Below are positions 35,437-46,230 of a stretch of DNA of 64,000 nucleotides, one piece after another. The stretch lies in assembly GCA_918026815.1 (NCBI GenBank), contig CAKJVC010000006.1:682001-746000 (forward strand). Direction: 5' to 3'. Within the stretch, counting starts at the first letter, position 1. Every line of letters begins with the position of its first letter. The stretch comes from Chalara sp. BL73. Lineage: Eukaryota > Ascomycota > Leotiomycetes > Helotiales. A program made the translations under genes and the position numbers. The notes beneath the pieces were generated by a model that had not been told where the DNA came from, searched no databases, and saw only the letters and a program-made list of their open reading frames with translations.

Positions 35437-36654
35437 GCCTTGCATGGAAGGATACTAAGACCGGATTGAGGGAATTACTACTTGTGATATATTTATATTC
35501 AGCATTGTTGGATCTTAAATTCTTTTTTTTAGGTCAGTCCATTTCATGATAGACAATATCTCAATCTAGAGAAAACGTTCTAATTACATGCTATTGTGGG
35601 ACCAAAGCTGCCTAATTGAAAGACTACTCCTGATTTAGGGTGAGAGATTGTCAGTAATAAAATTACCTTTTGCTCGGGAACACGGTTTTCGTCGGGTACT
35701 TCTTTCGTGGGTCTTCTATCTGCATATTTGCTTCAACGTATTACAGGTATTGTTTTACGCAGGAACGGCCTTAGCTCACTTCGTGTAAGGCTACAGCTTT
35801 CGTCAGTGCGTTTTCTACTAGAAGGTTTGCTGGTTTATCCCATCCGCCTTCTTCTTTTTCATCAACTATTTTAGCTATTATCACTTCAATTAGAGTTGCT
35901 TTCCCACCTACCGTTCTTATTTATAGAATAGCCTCATGTTTGTAAAACTTATCCCTTTAAGTCCATGTTCTGTAAGAGAATTAGCGCTTTAGGCTCTGCC
36001 TATAAATCCTGCCTACAAACCACCTAATTGTCTCCGAGTTATAGCCTTTCTACGGGCCCTGTTGCCGATTCGTGAAGCTTGTTAGCAGCTTGAATCATGT
36101 GGCTTTCACATTTCTATAAAGATATTCACAACTCGGTACAAGCTAACACGAGCTAGCTCGGATGTAAACATAAAAGATACGTTTCCTTATAAACGTCTTC
36201 CCCCTTATAATCAATCAGCTTCATCAACTCATAATTGTCCATGTACTTGCGCATTGCTCCACGACAGGCGCTGGAAACATACGGGCGAGCCCAGGCAACA
36301 TGCAATGGACTTGCTGGCAAATGTCCGCTTTCGCTCTCCAATTGATATAAACGGAATAAATGGACATAGAATAATTCACCAAACATTGTAAATCTATTTT
36401 ATTGAAAGTGTTGAATTAGTCACTCTCCTGGATAGAGTCTAAGAACACATATAAAAGAAGGGATTAGACGCAACACCGTAGGTCGGCGCACCCAAAGCTT
36501 CATAAATGTTTTTATATGGAGTCAGAAGTCTTGAAATTGCTCTCCCAGGATAAATTTAAATGATCTAACCCAGCCAGCATCTACTTCTTAATTATATTAT
36601 AAGGAAAAAATGCATCGATTAAGTTAATGTAATATGGCTGTGAAGGAAGTTTGC
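35437..36654. other. Intergenic, nothing firmly recognised
   Basis: A 77-codon minus-strand frame at 36153-36386 (ending in YKGEDVYKETYLLCLHPS) looks vaguely protein-like but has no recognisable family and no clear splice partners. Otherwise nothing is supportable. Confidence 0.35.
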
Positions 36655-37570
36655 TGTCTATGCTCAGCAATAAGACAAACACAAGCCTGCAACTCTTGAG
36701 CTTCTCGTCACTCGGGATATCATCCCTTTGCTATACAAACCATAGGAGTTGAAACCCTGCGCCGCCTTTAACATTACCTCATCCTCCTCGTTCATAAACT
36801 GCCGGTAAGTACCTTCCCTATGTCATGGATAAAACGAGAGGTATTGAATCATTACAAGTGCCTCCTTCGGAAGCAAACTCTGCATAACCACGCGGTATAG
36901 ATACTCATCATGTCTCCGCGAGCTTGAAAGGTGGCCAAACTCACATCTAGGCTATAGATACCATTTCCTGTCCCATAGATAGGATGACCATAGTGATCAT
37001 TATCAATAAATGTATCCGAGTATACAATTTCTTATCAAACTTGCAGCCCACAAGAAATATACAGCCCCATGAAATCATATTATCACTCAGTACCATAGAA
37101 TAGTAGTAGCTTTGCCAAGGTCATGGATGAGTCCCGTCAACTGGAACCAGAGGGGTTTGCCGTCGCGACGGATGGCTTCTGCTTGTTGTAATAAGTGTCA
37201 ATTTGGGAAAAGGAGGCGTCAGGATCCGAACCGTCAATCAAGAGATTTAGGTTCCCCATGGTCCCCAAGTGCCCATTTCAGCGCAGACAGAGGATCTCGT
37301 CGTGTTGCGCACTTTCAAGTTGTAACCAACTCTCTGCTTGAGGTGTTGCTCGCGGCAGAACGTCTTGACACGGTAGCAGATATCCTCGTATTGCCGGAAT
37401 TCAGTCTTTTTGTTTGATGGATTGGATTGCTTAAGTTTGTTTTTGAGAATGTGGATGTTGTCGATATTTTCAGAGAGCTCTTCAAGAGCAACGCTGTCGC
37501 AATACATGCCCTCGTCATTTAGGGGCCCCAGACGTGGAGAAATTGAACGTGCAATCTGAAGTCTTGTTCG
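36655..37570 (-). pseudogene. Myo-inositol oxygenase (MIOX) pseudogene
   Basis: Read on the minus strand in three shifting frames, the region gives an ordered MIOX. The N-terminal ALEELSENID..HILKNKLK is followed by EFRQYEDICYRVKTFCREQH, a shift near 37260, LNLLIDGSDPDASFSQI, a one-base loss near 37198, [17 protein letters not shown] and LIHDLGK (iron-binding His-Asp pair). After a degraded patch come VGCKFDKK, then YGHPIYGTGNGIY, HDEYLYRVVMQSLLPEALVM, IQYLSFYP with TGA at 36823-36825 where the family has Trp, then FMNEEDEVMLKAAQGFNSYG and LYSK. MIOX converts myo-inositol to D-glucuronate. At least three frameshifts and one nonsense change rule out function. Its neighbours for inositol oxidation and uptake are intact. 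Confidence 0.85.
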
Positions 37571-38078
37571 GCGGGAGGAGCTGACTCAGTTAGGAGAGCG
37601 GGTATGGAAGACAGAGACAAAATTTGAGGTTATTTACTCTTCATTTCAACTATCTAGGACTACGCCCATCCCGCGCTTATGCCCAAAAAGTGATACATCA
37701 CCAAATGGCTTATGTTTGTCACATCTCAACCGGGGCATGGTCGCTTGTAAGTAAGAGTTCGGATATGTTTGCCACATTAGAGAAATCAACATGTTCTGTA
37801 TTGCTTGAGGGTATAAGATATTCCGTAAATGGCAATGAGGCTCCCGGGGTCGGCATTCGCTTGCTCCTTTTGCCAAAAGCAAGCGCCCCTCCATCCCGTA
37901 GAGGAAATTTTGCCCGAAGACTTGAATCGCCCTCACTCAACTCTTGCTCTCAGTTATGATGAACAATAGCTTCCCGTTCAATTCGAAATGCGGAAATCAC
38001 TGGAAAGAATACAAGTAAGGCGGTACATACAAACGGATACGTAATACTCTCTTGTGCCTCCAGCTACCTTTTGCAGCT
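37571..38078. other. Intergenic, promoter side of the P450 reductase gene
   Basis: No gene was recognised between the MIOX pseudogene and the reductase start. Confidence 0.4.
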
Positions 38079-40296
38079 ATGCTAAACTCTATAACCAATT
38101 TTTCTTATCCTCAATTCTTTTCAATGAATGGTGCAATACCACCTCTCCGTACTTTCTCGCCATTTGCTACACTTTTATCTCTGGATGACCTTCTTGGACT
38201 TCTTCTCCTTTCGCTGTGTAGCGCTGCGTATTTAACTCGTGGCACTTTCTGGGACAAGCCTAATCCGCTGCATCACCTATGGTTCGAGAAACCTCAGAAT
38301 GATGCCAGTACTGCGGGTGAACGAAAGACCCGAAATATTGCTACTAGGCTAGAAGAGCTTGTAAGTTGACTGGTTCAGACGCGCAGGGGAAAGTTACTGA
38401 CCTTACTCTTCTTCGTAGAAAAGAGAGGTCGTTATCTTCTGGGGTTCTCAGTCAGGCAACGCCGAAAACCTGGCTACCCGACTCGCAAGACAAATCCGCC
38501 GGTCCTTTGCTATTGAGGTACTCGTCGCCGACCTGTCCGACTATGACGCGGCATCGATTGCCGAAATACCTGCATCGAAGTTGGCGATTTTCATTTTATC
38601 AACATATGGTGAAGGGGACCCTCCTGATAATGTTAACGGGTTGTGGTCGTGGATACGAACAGAGAAAGGAGCTCGGCTGCCAAGCCTTCGTTATGCGGCA
38701 TTTGGACTTGGAAACAGCAACTACAAAGAATACAACCACGTTATTGATGTTGTTAGCGAGGCTTTTGACAATTTCGGCGCACAAAGGTTCTTGTCGGTAG
38801 GTAAAGGGGACGAGGCTAAAGGAACGACTGTTGAAGATTTATTAAACTGGCAAGATTCACTTTTCATCTTTTTGAAAACGACCCTGAATTATCAAGAGCA
38901 GAATTTAGGATACCAAGCAGCACTCTCATGCCATTACGGCCATGTGATAGATGTAGCCAAGGTCCATCATGGAGTACCCATCCAACCACGACAGACGAAG
39001 AGCAGGAATATTGGCACATCCAAAATCTACGCAGTGAAAATGGAAGAACCCCGTGAGCTCTTTATGGGCACCGGCAGAAGTTGCCTAGAGCTGAAGATTG
39101 ATTTAACCCAATATCCGGAGCTAAAGTATAAGACCGGAGACCATCTTGCACTTTGGCCGGAAAACCCAAATGAGGAGATTGAGCGACTTCTGAGTGTGTT
39201 GCGTCTCCAAGAACATCAGTCTCAACCTCTTTCAGTGTCAGTTATCGACCCGGGAATTGAGTTGAATGTCCCTACTCCTACAACCCTGAACGCGTTGTTT
39301 AAGCACTATCTGGAAATCTGCGGACCAGTTTCGAGAGATTTGATCTTGCAATTGGTCCAGTTCGCCCCTTCTGAGCAGTCCAAAACCCTCTTGAAAAAGC
39401 TTGCCAGCGAGAAAGATTTCTGCGCGCAGTATTTGGGGCGGAAATACATGAACATTGGAAGGCTGCTTGAAGATGTCACGGATAATAAAGTGGCATGGAC
39501 ATCTATTCCGCTATCTTTCATCCTAGAAAACATACAGCCAATGAAACCCCGATACTACTCCATTTCATCATCATCTATAGTTGATCCCCAGCGCGTCGCG
39601 ATAACCGCAGTTGTATCAAACACAATTATGCACGATAACCCAGAAAACATTATTCCTGGCCTCGCAACGAACTACATGGTACGCCATAAGGTACAGTTCA
39701 AAACGAGTGATCACGGCTCTCAATCTATTCCTCCAACTTCGAAGGCTCTGACCGTTCTCCCTGATCACCATCTTCACATCCAAATCCGACGTTCCAAATT
39801 CAAGCTCCCACTCACCGAGACCATTCCCATTATCATGGTCGCCTCCGGAACTGGAATTGCTCCCTTCCGCGCATTCCTTCAAGAAAGAGTCCGGTTGCAA
39901 AAGATGGGCCGACATGTAGCTAAAACTATCCTTTTTTACGGGCTGCGCACTCGACGCGGGGAATATCTGTATGAAGACGAAATTCAGGAGGCTCAGAAAG
40001 GGCTGGGCTCTTCACTGGAAGTTGTGACAGTATTTTCACGCGATGAACTTGCCACAACTGGTTCTAAGCGCTACATTCAGGATCGAGTCAAGGAACATTT
40101 TACTAATGTTGCGACCATGCTGACCAAGGAAAATGCTGTTTTGTATATCTGTGGGTCAGCAAGTATGGGGCATGGAGTTGTGAAGATTCTAGAGGAGTGT
40201 TTTGTTCAGCAAATGGGTTGGGAAGAGGCGCGATTTACGGAGTATGCTGCGCAACTGAAGAGGGCGCGCAAGTGGCAGGAAGATGTCTGGGGATAG
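38079..40296 (+). CDS. NADPH-cytochrome P450 reductase paralogue, 2 exons, ~719 aa
   Basis: The proposed CDS is join(38079..38360, 38419..40296), 2160 nt, with a 58-bp intron. It transfers electrons from NADPH through FAD and FMN to P450s at the ER. The order is: membrane anchor LLGLLLLSLCSAAYL (about 45-60); FMN flavodoxin domain with GSQSGNAENLA (103-113), STYGEGDPPDN, YAAFGLGNSNYKEYN; FAD-binding segment with KTGDHLALWP and RYYSISSSS; NADPH domain with ASGTGIAPFRAFLQER, FYGLRTRRGEYLYEDE, YICGSASMG; and a C-terminal DVWG carrying the aromatic residue that stacks on FAD. A later ATG at 38124 is a possible start. Its position upstream of a Zn2Cys6 regulator and a P450 on the same strand suggests a dedicated redox partner rather than the housekeeping reductase. 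Confidence 0.92.
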
Positions 40297-40791
40297 AGAT
40301 TATTTAAGTTAGGTGAAATTATATATAAGACTTCGAGAATATAAAGGCCACACAGTGCAACAGTTCTCGCTTTCAAAATGACGTTGGTGTCGTTATTACG
40401 ACCACCCTTCCAATTATCCGAAACAGGCAAATTAAGTTTAGTTTAGTGTATAGTATTATTACTAGGAAATAAAATAATATATAACAAAGCTTGTATTTGT
40501 TTAAGAAGCGCTGAGCCAGGATATATTATAAGATTATTGATGTGATAATTCTCGCGCATGGATCGGCAAGACCCACCACTTTTACCCCGCACCACATTTT
40601 TCAAGACACAAGAAAATTTAAACCCATATTGCCTCGCCTACAACAATAACAGATCCTATCACATCTTAATCTGGCATTTTTCCACAACTCACAGTCGTGT
40701 TCCAATATCGAACTTGCTAGTCGGAATGGGGCAGATGTAGGCTCTCTTCATATCGCAAAGTGGACATCGTCCCGGTGAGTAAATCTCTCAC
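40297..40791. other. Intergenic; regulator promoter
   Basis: The 495 bases are AT-rich after the reductase stop, and no gene was recognised. Confidence 0.4.
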
Positions 40792-42994
40792 ATGGCGCCC
40801 CGATCTGGATGGTATGTATTTCTGTCTTCTAGTTCGGCTCACCGCTTGCTAACTCAAAATAGCGAAAGTTGTCGCGACCGCCATCAAAAATGTTTGTCCT
40901 GAACTAAAGCTTTGTCATGCTGCCAATTGCTAAAGCACATCTGAGGCACCATAAGTCCAGGGTCACAATCCTGTGAGCAGTGCATCAAGACAAAACGCAG
41001 TTGTCATCGTCGGGGAAGTATCCATTTCAAAGCAGTGCGATCGGTGTCAGGGAGGGGTGGCGAAAGAAGCAAGGTCAAGTTCGCGTATAGCAACAAGCAA
41101 GTCTGGGTGCCAACGCCGGCTGAAGGTGAGTGTACATCTAGAGTATGGTCTGCGATTGTGCCTGAACATTTGCTTGTCTCCAGTTGGCTTTGTTATCGAT
41201 TTGAACGGTCTTGAGGAAGATGCCGAGAGTCTGGCCGCTTTACCCGCATCTCCTATATCTAGAACTCCATTATCCAAAACTCCCATATCTCCCCCGCCAC
41301 GAAGTTCGAGCACCAACCTCACTCCTTACAATGACCCCCTTACGGGCCTGGAGCAACTTGCAGCCTCGGGCCTATATGATCTAAGCGCCACTGCCGCCGC
41401 GACCACGAACAACGCGTCTATTCCTCAACATCAACGAAGTTCATCGAATTCTCGCGGCAATCAGGAATTTTCTCCCATCTCTCACAGCCGCCACGTCTTT
41501 TCTCCAAGCTCACATGATGAACCCGACCTTTCTCCCCACTTGGGCCACACCCTCACAACCACGAACTATTCTACCACTACGCGGTCACCTGAGAGCCAGG
41601 TATCCTCTTCCTGGAGTTTGACATTTTCTGGGCGCGAAGCAACCTTGCTTCGTAATTATATTGAGAACATAGCTCCTTGGGTACCTGATCAACCTCTGTC
41701 AATTCATTTCTTCTTAGTTCTTGTTATCCTATAACTAATGCACTGAAACCCAGGCAGACACAGGCGACCCTCTGCAGCACTTTGGGGTTGTTGTACCTCA
41801 GCGAGCGATGAAAAACCCAATTCTTCGACATGCCATATTCGCAATCTCGGCTCTGCAATTAAGCCTTGTTTCCACATGTAACGATTTAGCGGCATCGCAC
41901 TCGCACTACTACACCGAATGTATCTCCCTTCTAATACCCACACTCTCTCATGAAGATGTAAACTTCGATGAAAATCTACTTGCCGCGGTAGTCCTTCTTC
42001 GCCTTTACGAAGAATTGGGTTGTAAGTCTCAGTGTTGCTTGAAAGCCCACGTTCTCTAGATTAATCAGATCAACAGCTGAGGATACAAGATGTCATCTTC
42101 TCGGAACAGCAAGACTCCTCAACTCAACAACTAGTTTCTCTTCGTCTAATGGTCTTGGCGAGGCTGCCAGTTGGGTTTCTCTACGACAACTAATTTACAT
42201 ATCGTTGGTGTCTAAAGAGCCAATGACACTTCATTTGGGAAATTACGATCGCTCCAATTCAGTACTCAAAGGGGATGATTACGGATGGGCAAACTCGATT
42301 GTACTACTATTTGCCAAGATTCTCGCCATTGCTTTAGATAACGAAAAGACGGCGACGGTAGAGGAGTGGCTGACGCTAGAGTCCCAAGTTGAATATTGGG
42401 ACAGTTCGAAGCCGGATACATTTAAACCACTGAGTGTAGGGGGAGACACGGGGAGCACCATGCTGCCCGAGATATGGATGCTGGGTGCTTCGCATGGTAG
42501 GTATTTCCTAGGTTGTCCCAGATAAGTAGGTCCATATTGACACTAGACAACAGTAGTCGGGATTCAATATTATTACCTCGCAAAACTGTTTATCCAGGCG
42601 TACAAGCCAGTAATTCCCACACTTGGCTTCAGTAACTTAAGGGCGAATACAAATCGCGAGGTATGCAGCCAATGTCTACACCGTATTTCCATCAGTTGAC
42701 TTTGTTCAGAATTGCATACGAGCCTATTTGCGACTTATACTTAGGGTGGCAATAGGAAATCCCAAAGTTCAAAATGGCTGGTTCACAGCCAGTCATATTT
42801 TATCCGCTTGTACGTTTTACTTTCTTATGCGCAGATTATGTCGCTAAAATCGCCATGCAGGTGGTTGTTATTTGCAGTATCCAGAGGAAAAGCGCATAGC
42901 TTTGGAGTTCCTGAAAAATACACAAAAGGTCATGGGTTGGGGTGGGGATGCAGTCGGATTGAAACTGCAAGAAGAGTGGCGGCTTTTAGGATAG
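40792..42994 (+). CDS. Zn2Cys6 fungal transcription factor, 9 exons, ~582 aa
   Basis: The proposed CDS is join(40792..40811, 40863..40895, 40956..41125, 41184..41680, 41754..42021, 42077..42496, 42554..42660, 42710..42809, 42861..42994), 1749 nt in frame. It is a nuclear regulator with a binuclear zinc cluster at residues 7-34: CESCRDRHQKC then CEQCIKTKRSC (C-x2-C-x6-C-x6-C-x2-C-x6-C), reached only after splicing a 20-bp first exon. Next come a basic segment with FAYSNKQVWVPTPAE, a Ser/Thr/Pro-rich linker (about 100-220), and a Fungal_trans_2-like domain from NYIENIAPWADTGDPLQHFG through HAIFAISALQLSLVS. It ends with a FLKNTQKVMGWG segment. The junction at 40896/40956 uses a weak donor (GTCCTG) and is the least certain. 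It lies between a P450 reductase and a P450 on the same strand, so it may control them. Confidence 0.82.
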
Positions 42995-43694
42995 GAGGGT
43001 GGGTCATGGGTATGAAACTCATGTACTGAATAGACTGAGCAAGTCATAGTGTGTACAAATACACAATAATGTACTTGGAAGTTATTATCGTTTGTTTATC
43101 AGGAGATGGTTGTTTCGGTTCCATCTACTGAGAGACATTCTCTCAAACTGGAAAGACGATAGGTAGATAGAAGAAGCTAAGCTAACATTATTCTGTAATA
43201 TGGGGAGGCTATTCTCCCCGGAAGTCGGCTTCGGTAGTGAATACAGCGGAATGTGCCTAGCGGATATGAGGTGGAGACATCTTGGCATCCATCCTGATGT
43301 AGAAGATTTCCCCGCTCCCTACGAATCGACACACACCAAAGATAATCCTTAGTCAAAGATAATCCTTAGTCCACCGGCAATAACATTCGGGAGAAATATC
43401 TCTTTTCAGGACTTCCTATTTGAGCCTTGTGGGCGTCTCTAAGGACAGGCCGAACGCCAAGCCTACTTTATGGCGTGCATGATCCCCAAGAGGCTATGAC
43501 CACCGAGTTACAGCGTGAGTCCCTAAATGAGGACTGGGAAAATCTTGATATGAAATGATACTCCAAGAGTGCTCGCACATAGGAAAGTACAGCAATGCGA
43601 GCTGGGTTCTAGTATATTGAACGTGGCTGCTTATCTACATTGACATCCACTCATAAACCATCAAGTACAAGTTTTTATACACTTTCCAGCCATC
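42995..43694. other. Intergenic; P450 promoter
   Basis: There is a short direct repeat AAAGATAATCCTTAGT (43340-43371 region, two copies) and no gene. Confidence 0.4.
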
Positions 43695-45274
43695 ATGTTA
43701 GGTCAAGCAATCGCTGCGGCTGTAGCAATCTACATCTTTGCCTATGGCATTGCCATACCCGTTATACAACATTTCAGAGACCCAAAAGGGTTGAGACGAT
43801 TCCCTACGCTGGATCGCTTTGCCGGATTTACAAACTTATCGTTCATGATTGAATCGCATCGTGGATTTCGTTCGAAGAAGTTAATGGCTTTGCACAAACA
43901 ACATCCTATTATTCGGACCGGCCCGAATTCGCTTTCTTTTAGTGATGCACAGGCTATCAAAGTACATCACACACTATCCGTAAAGGAATGACTTACAAGC
44001 GCTAACTCTTGAATTAGGATATATACGGACACAACACTCGCTGTCTCAAAGATGGCCAGTACCTTGTCACAGCAGGCACTCATTATCACCTGGCTGATGT
44101 AATAGACCGTGGGGAACACGCACGCAAGCGCAAAGTCCTCTCTTCAGCCTACTCGCTCAAAAACCTTGAAGAGTGGGAATTCAAGGTCGCCGACAAGACA
44201 TCTCGGCTCATCAAGCATTTCGATACTGTATGCGACACTTCAAATAATATGGTCGACTACCGCGCCTTTACAAATTTCTTCTCACTCGACGCCATCGCCG
44301 ACATTGGTTTAAGCACACGTCTTGGATTTCTTGATACTGGCAATGACTGTTGCATCTCCGAGCAGCTCGACGGCACGAAAAAGGAGGTCAAATTTCGAGA
44401 ATGCTTGTATGCCGTCGCACGAGCACAATCCGGTATTGTGTGGTCGTACGACTGGTACAAGACTCTCGTGAGAGTAACTGGGGCCACATCATCATGGTAT
44501 CGAAACTTATGGCGGCTGAACAAAGATTGGGATGGAATCGTGCTCCATCTCGCACGAGAGAGACTGAGACGCTACCAAGCTGGCGAGAAGTTGGATGATT
44601 TCTTCCAGTCCCTGATGGAAGATAAGGGAGGAAAACCAAATTCTCTCCAGTGGGGTGAGATCGTGGCTGAGGTGTCAATTATGATGAATGCTGGATCCAC
44701 TACGACTGCCATCGCACTCGCAAATGTCATGTTCCAGTTGCTGAAAAATCCCAGCTGCTTGGCAAAGTTGCGTGAAGAGATTGATGCTGTTGTTGACGCC
44801 GATGAAGATGTGGTACCGTATGACAAGGTGCGACACTTACCATACCTTCGCGCTTGTTTGGATGAAAGCTTACGCCTCTACCCGCCAACCGCACATGGAC
44901 TTCCGCGCACCACCCCAGAGGAAGGCTGGCAGATCAAAGATACTTTCATTCCTGGTGGCACGACTGTCTCTATCAGCGCATTTGTTGCGCACAGAGATGA
45001 AAGAGTTTTTCCTAAGGCTGAAATGTACTTTCCGGAGCGCTGGCTTGGCGAGGAAGGAAAGGCCCTTCAGCCATTCTTTGTTGCATTCTCTGCAGGGGCA
45101 CGTGGATGTATTGGACGGAACATTTCATATCTTGAGCAAACAGTGTTGCTGGCGAGTGTACTGCGCAGATATAATTTCGACTTATTATCACCAGAATGGG
45201 AGCCCGAGAGAAGGGAGACGATGAATTTACACTTAGGGCATTTACCGCTCAAAGTCAAAAGAAGGGGTACTTAG
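43695..45274 (+). CDS. Cytochrome P450 monooxygenase, 2 exons, ~507 aa
   Basis: The proposed CDS is join(43695..43961, 44018..45274), 1524 nt, with a 56-bp intron. It is an ER-bound heme monooxygenase. It has an N-terminal anchor (about 1-25), the I-helix MMNAGSTTTAIALAN, the K-helix ESLR within ACLDESLRLYPPTAHGLPR, the PERW segment, and the heme loop FSAGARGCIGRN with Cys453 as iron ligand. A WSYDWYKTLVRVTG stretch and the overall layout recall fungal benzoate- or pisatin-type P450s, but family-level assignment cannot be made by eye. The length is normal and nothing is broken. The neighbouring reductase paralogue and Zn2Cys6 regulator suggest a co-regulated oxidation module. Confidence 0.93.
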
Positions 45275-45714
45275 GCTTTCAAATGTTAAAAGGGTCTAAA
45301 AATTAGCAGTTGTAAAATAGAACGAAATATATATAGCGAATAATTGAAATCCTCGAGTCGATCTCAAGTCCTAAAAAGCTTATTCCATTTGAGTGTGTAC
45401 CTCTAAAATATCCTACCTTCCTTATAACTACATTCTATTCCTGTGTTATGATAGCGCCTGTACTGTAGGCACTTGTCCCTGATCAATCGCAAAAGCGCTA
45501 TATCCTGAATCAGTGATGTTGTGGGGCAGTCATCGACCCATCTAAAAGATGCAGCTCCATGTTTGTCAGTGTCTAAAGGTGAATATGTGTATTCGGAGTA
45601 AACTATTGATAACCGGCCCTGGGTAAGTCTGTTGAAATAATGCAAAGGCCCTTCAAGATGCGAAGCGCGTTCGCCAACTCGCCACCTGTTATTATTATTG
45701 CAACGCTAGCTAAC
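45275..45714. other. Intergenic, nothing recognised
   Basis: This is the 3' flank of the P450. No supportable feature was found. Confidence 0.35.
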
Positions 45715-46230
45715 TGAGAAAAACCAATCGCCCACTGTGCATACACGGCTCAAATATCCGCCGGCAAGTATTCCGATCAGCATTCCGCAACCAAATTCCA
45801 AGCCCTACTTCTGATACTGGCGTAGTCAATAAAGGGATATGTCCGCGTTTCCAACTCTTCCGGGACAAGCCTCTTAATCTGAATTGCTCTCTAAACTCTG
45901 GGCAAGATCATCATTGTCTATTATCTGCAGCGCAGCTGTTGTGCCTGTGATAGCCACTGTGGAGAAAGAATACGTTGAGCTGATTTCCTTTGCCTCAACA
46001 AGATCCATGCACGCAGCGCTGCCCAGAACAAACGACACTAGGTGGACACCACCAGAGATGGACATTCCTAAGGTGATGAGATCTAGTTTGCGGGAGGTGC
46101 TTAGATAGCTTGACGAGAGAAAACGCCTCGTTTTGCACAGCCTATGCGGATTCCACCTGTAGTAGAGAGATATTGTAGGCTTTGCGAAAATTGTAGAGCT
46201 CGGTAGGTTAGCCAATATCTTCAACAAAAG
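45715..46230 (-). pseudogene. Degenerate coding region, family unrecognised
   Basis: On the minus strand a protein-like stretch (GMSISGGVHLVSFVLGSAAC, then MDLVEAKEISS) is followed, in another frame, by RLVPEELETRTYPFIDYASI and SRAWNLVAEC, SEYLPADI, AVYAQWAIGFSQ. Two TGA stops interrupt this second part at places where CGA would keep it open. The frames and stops indicate a decayed gene. The family was not recognised, and nothing nearby suggests one. Confidence 0.4.
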
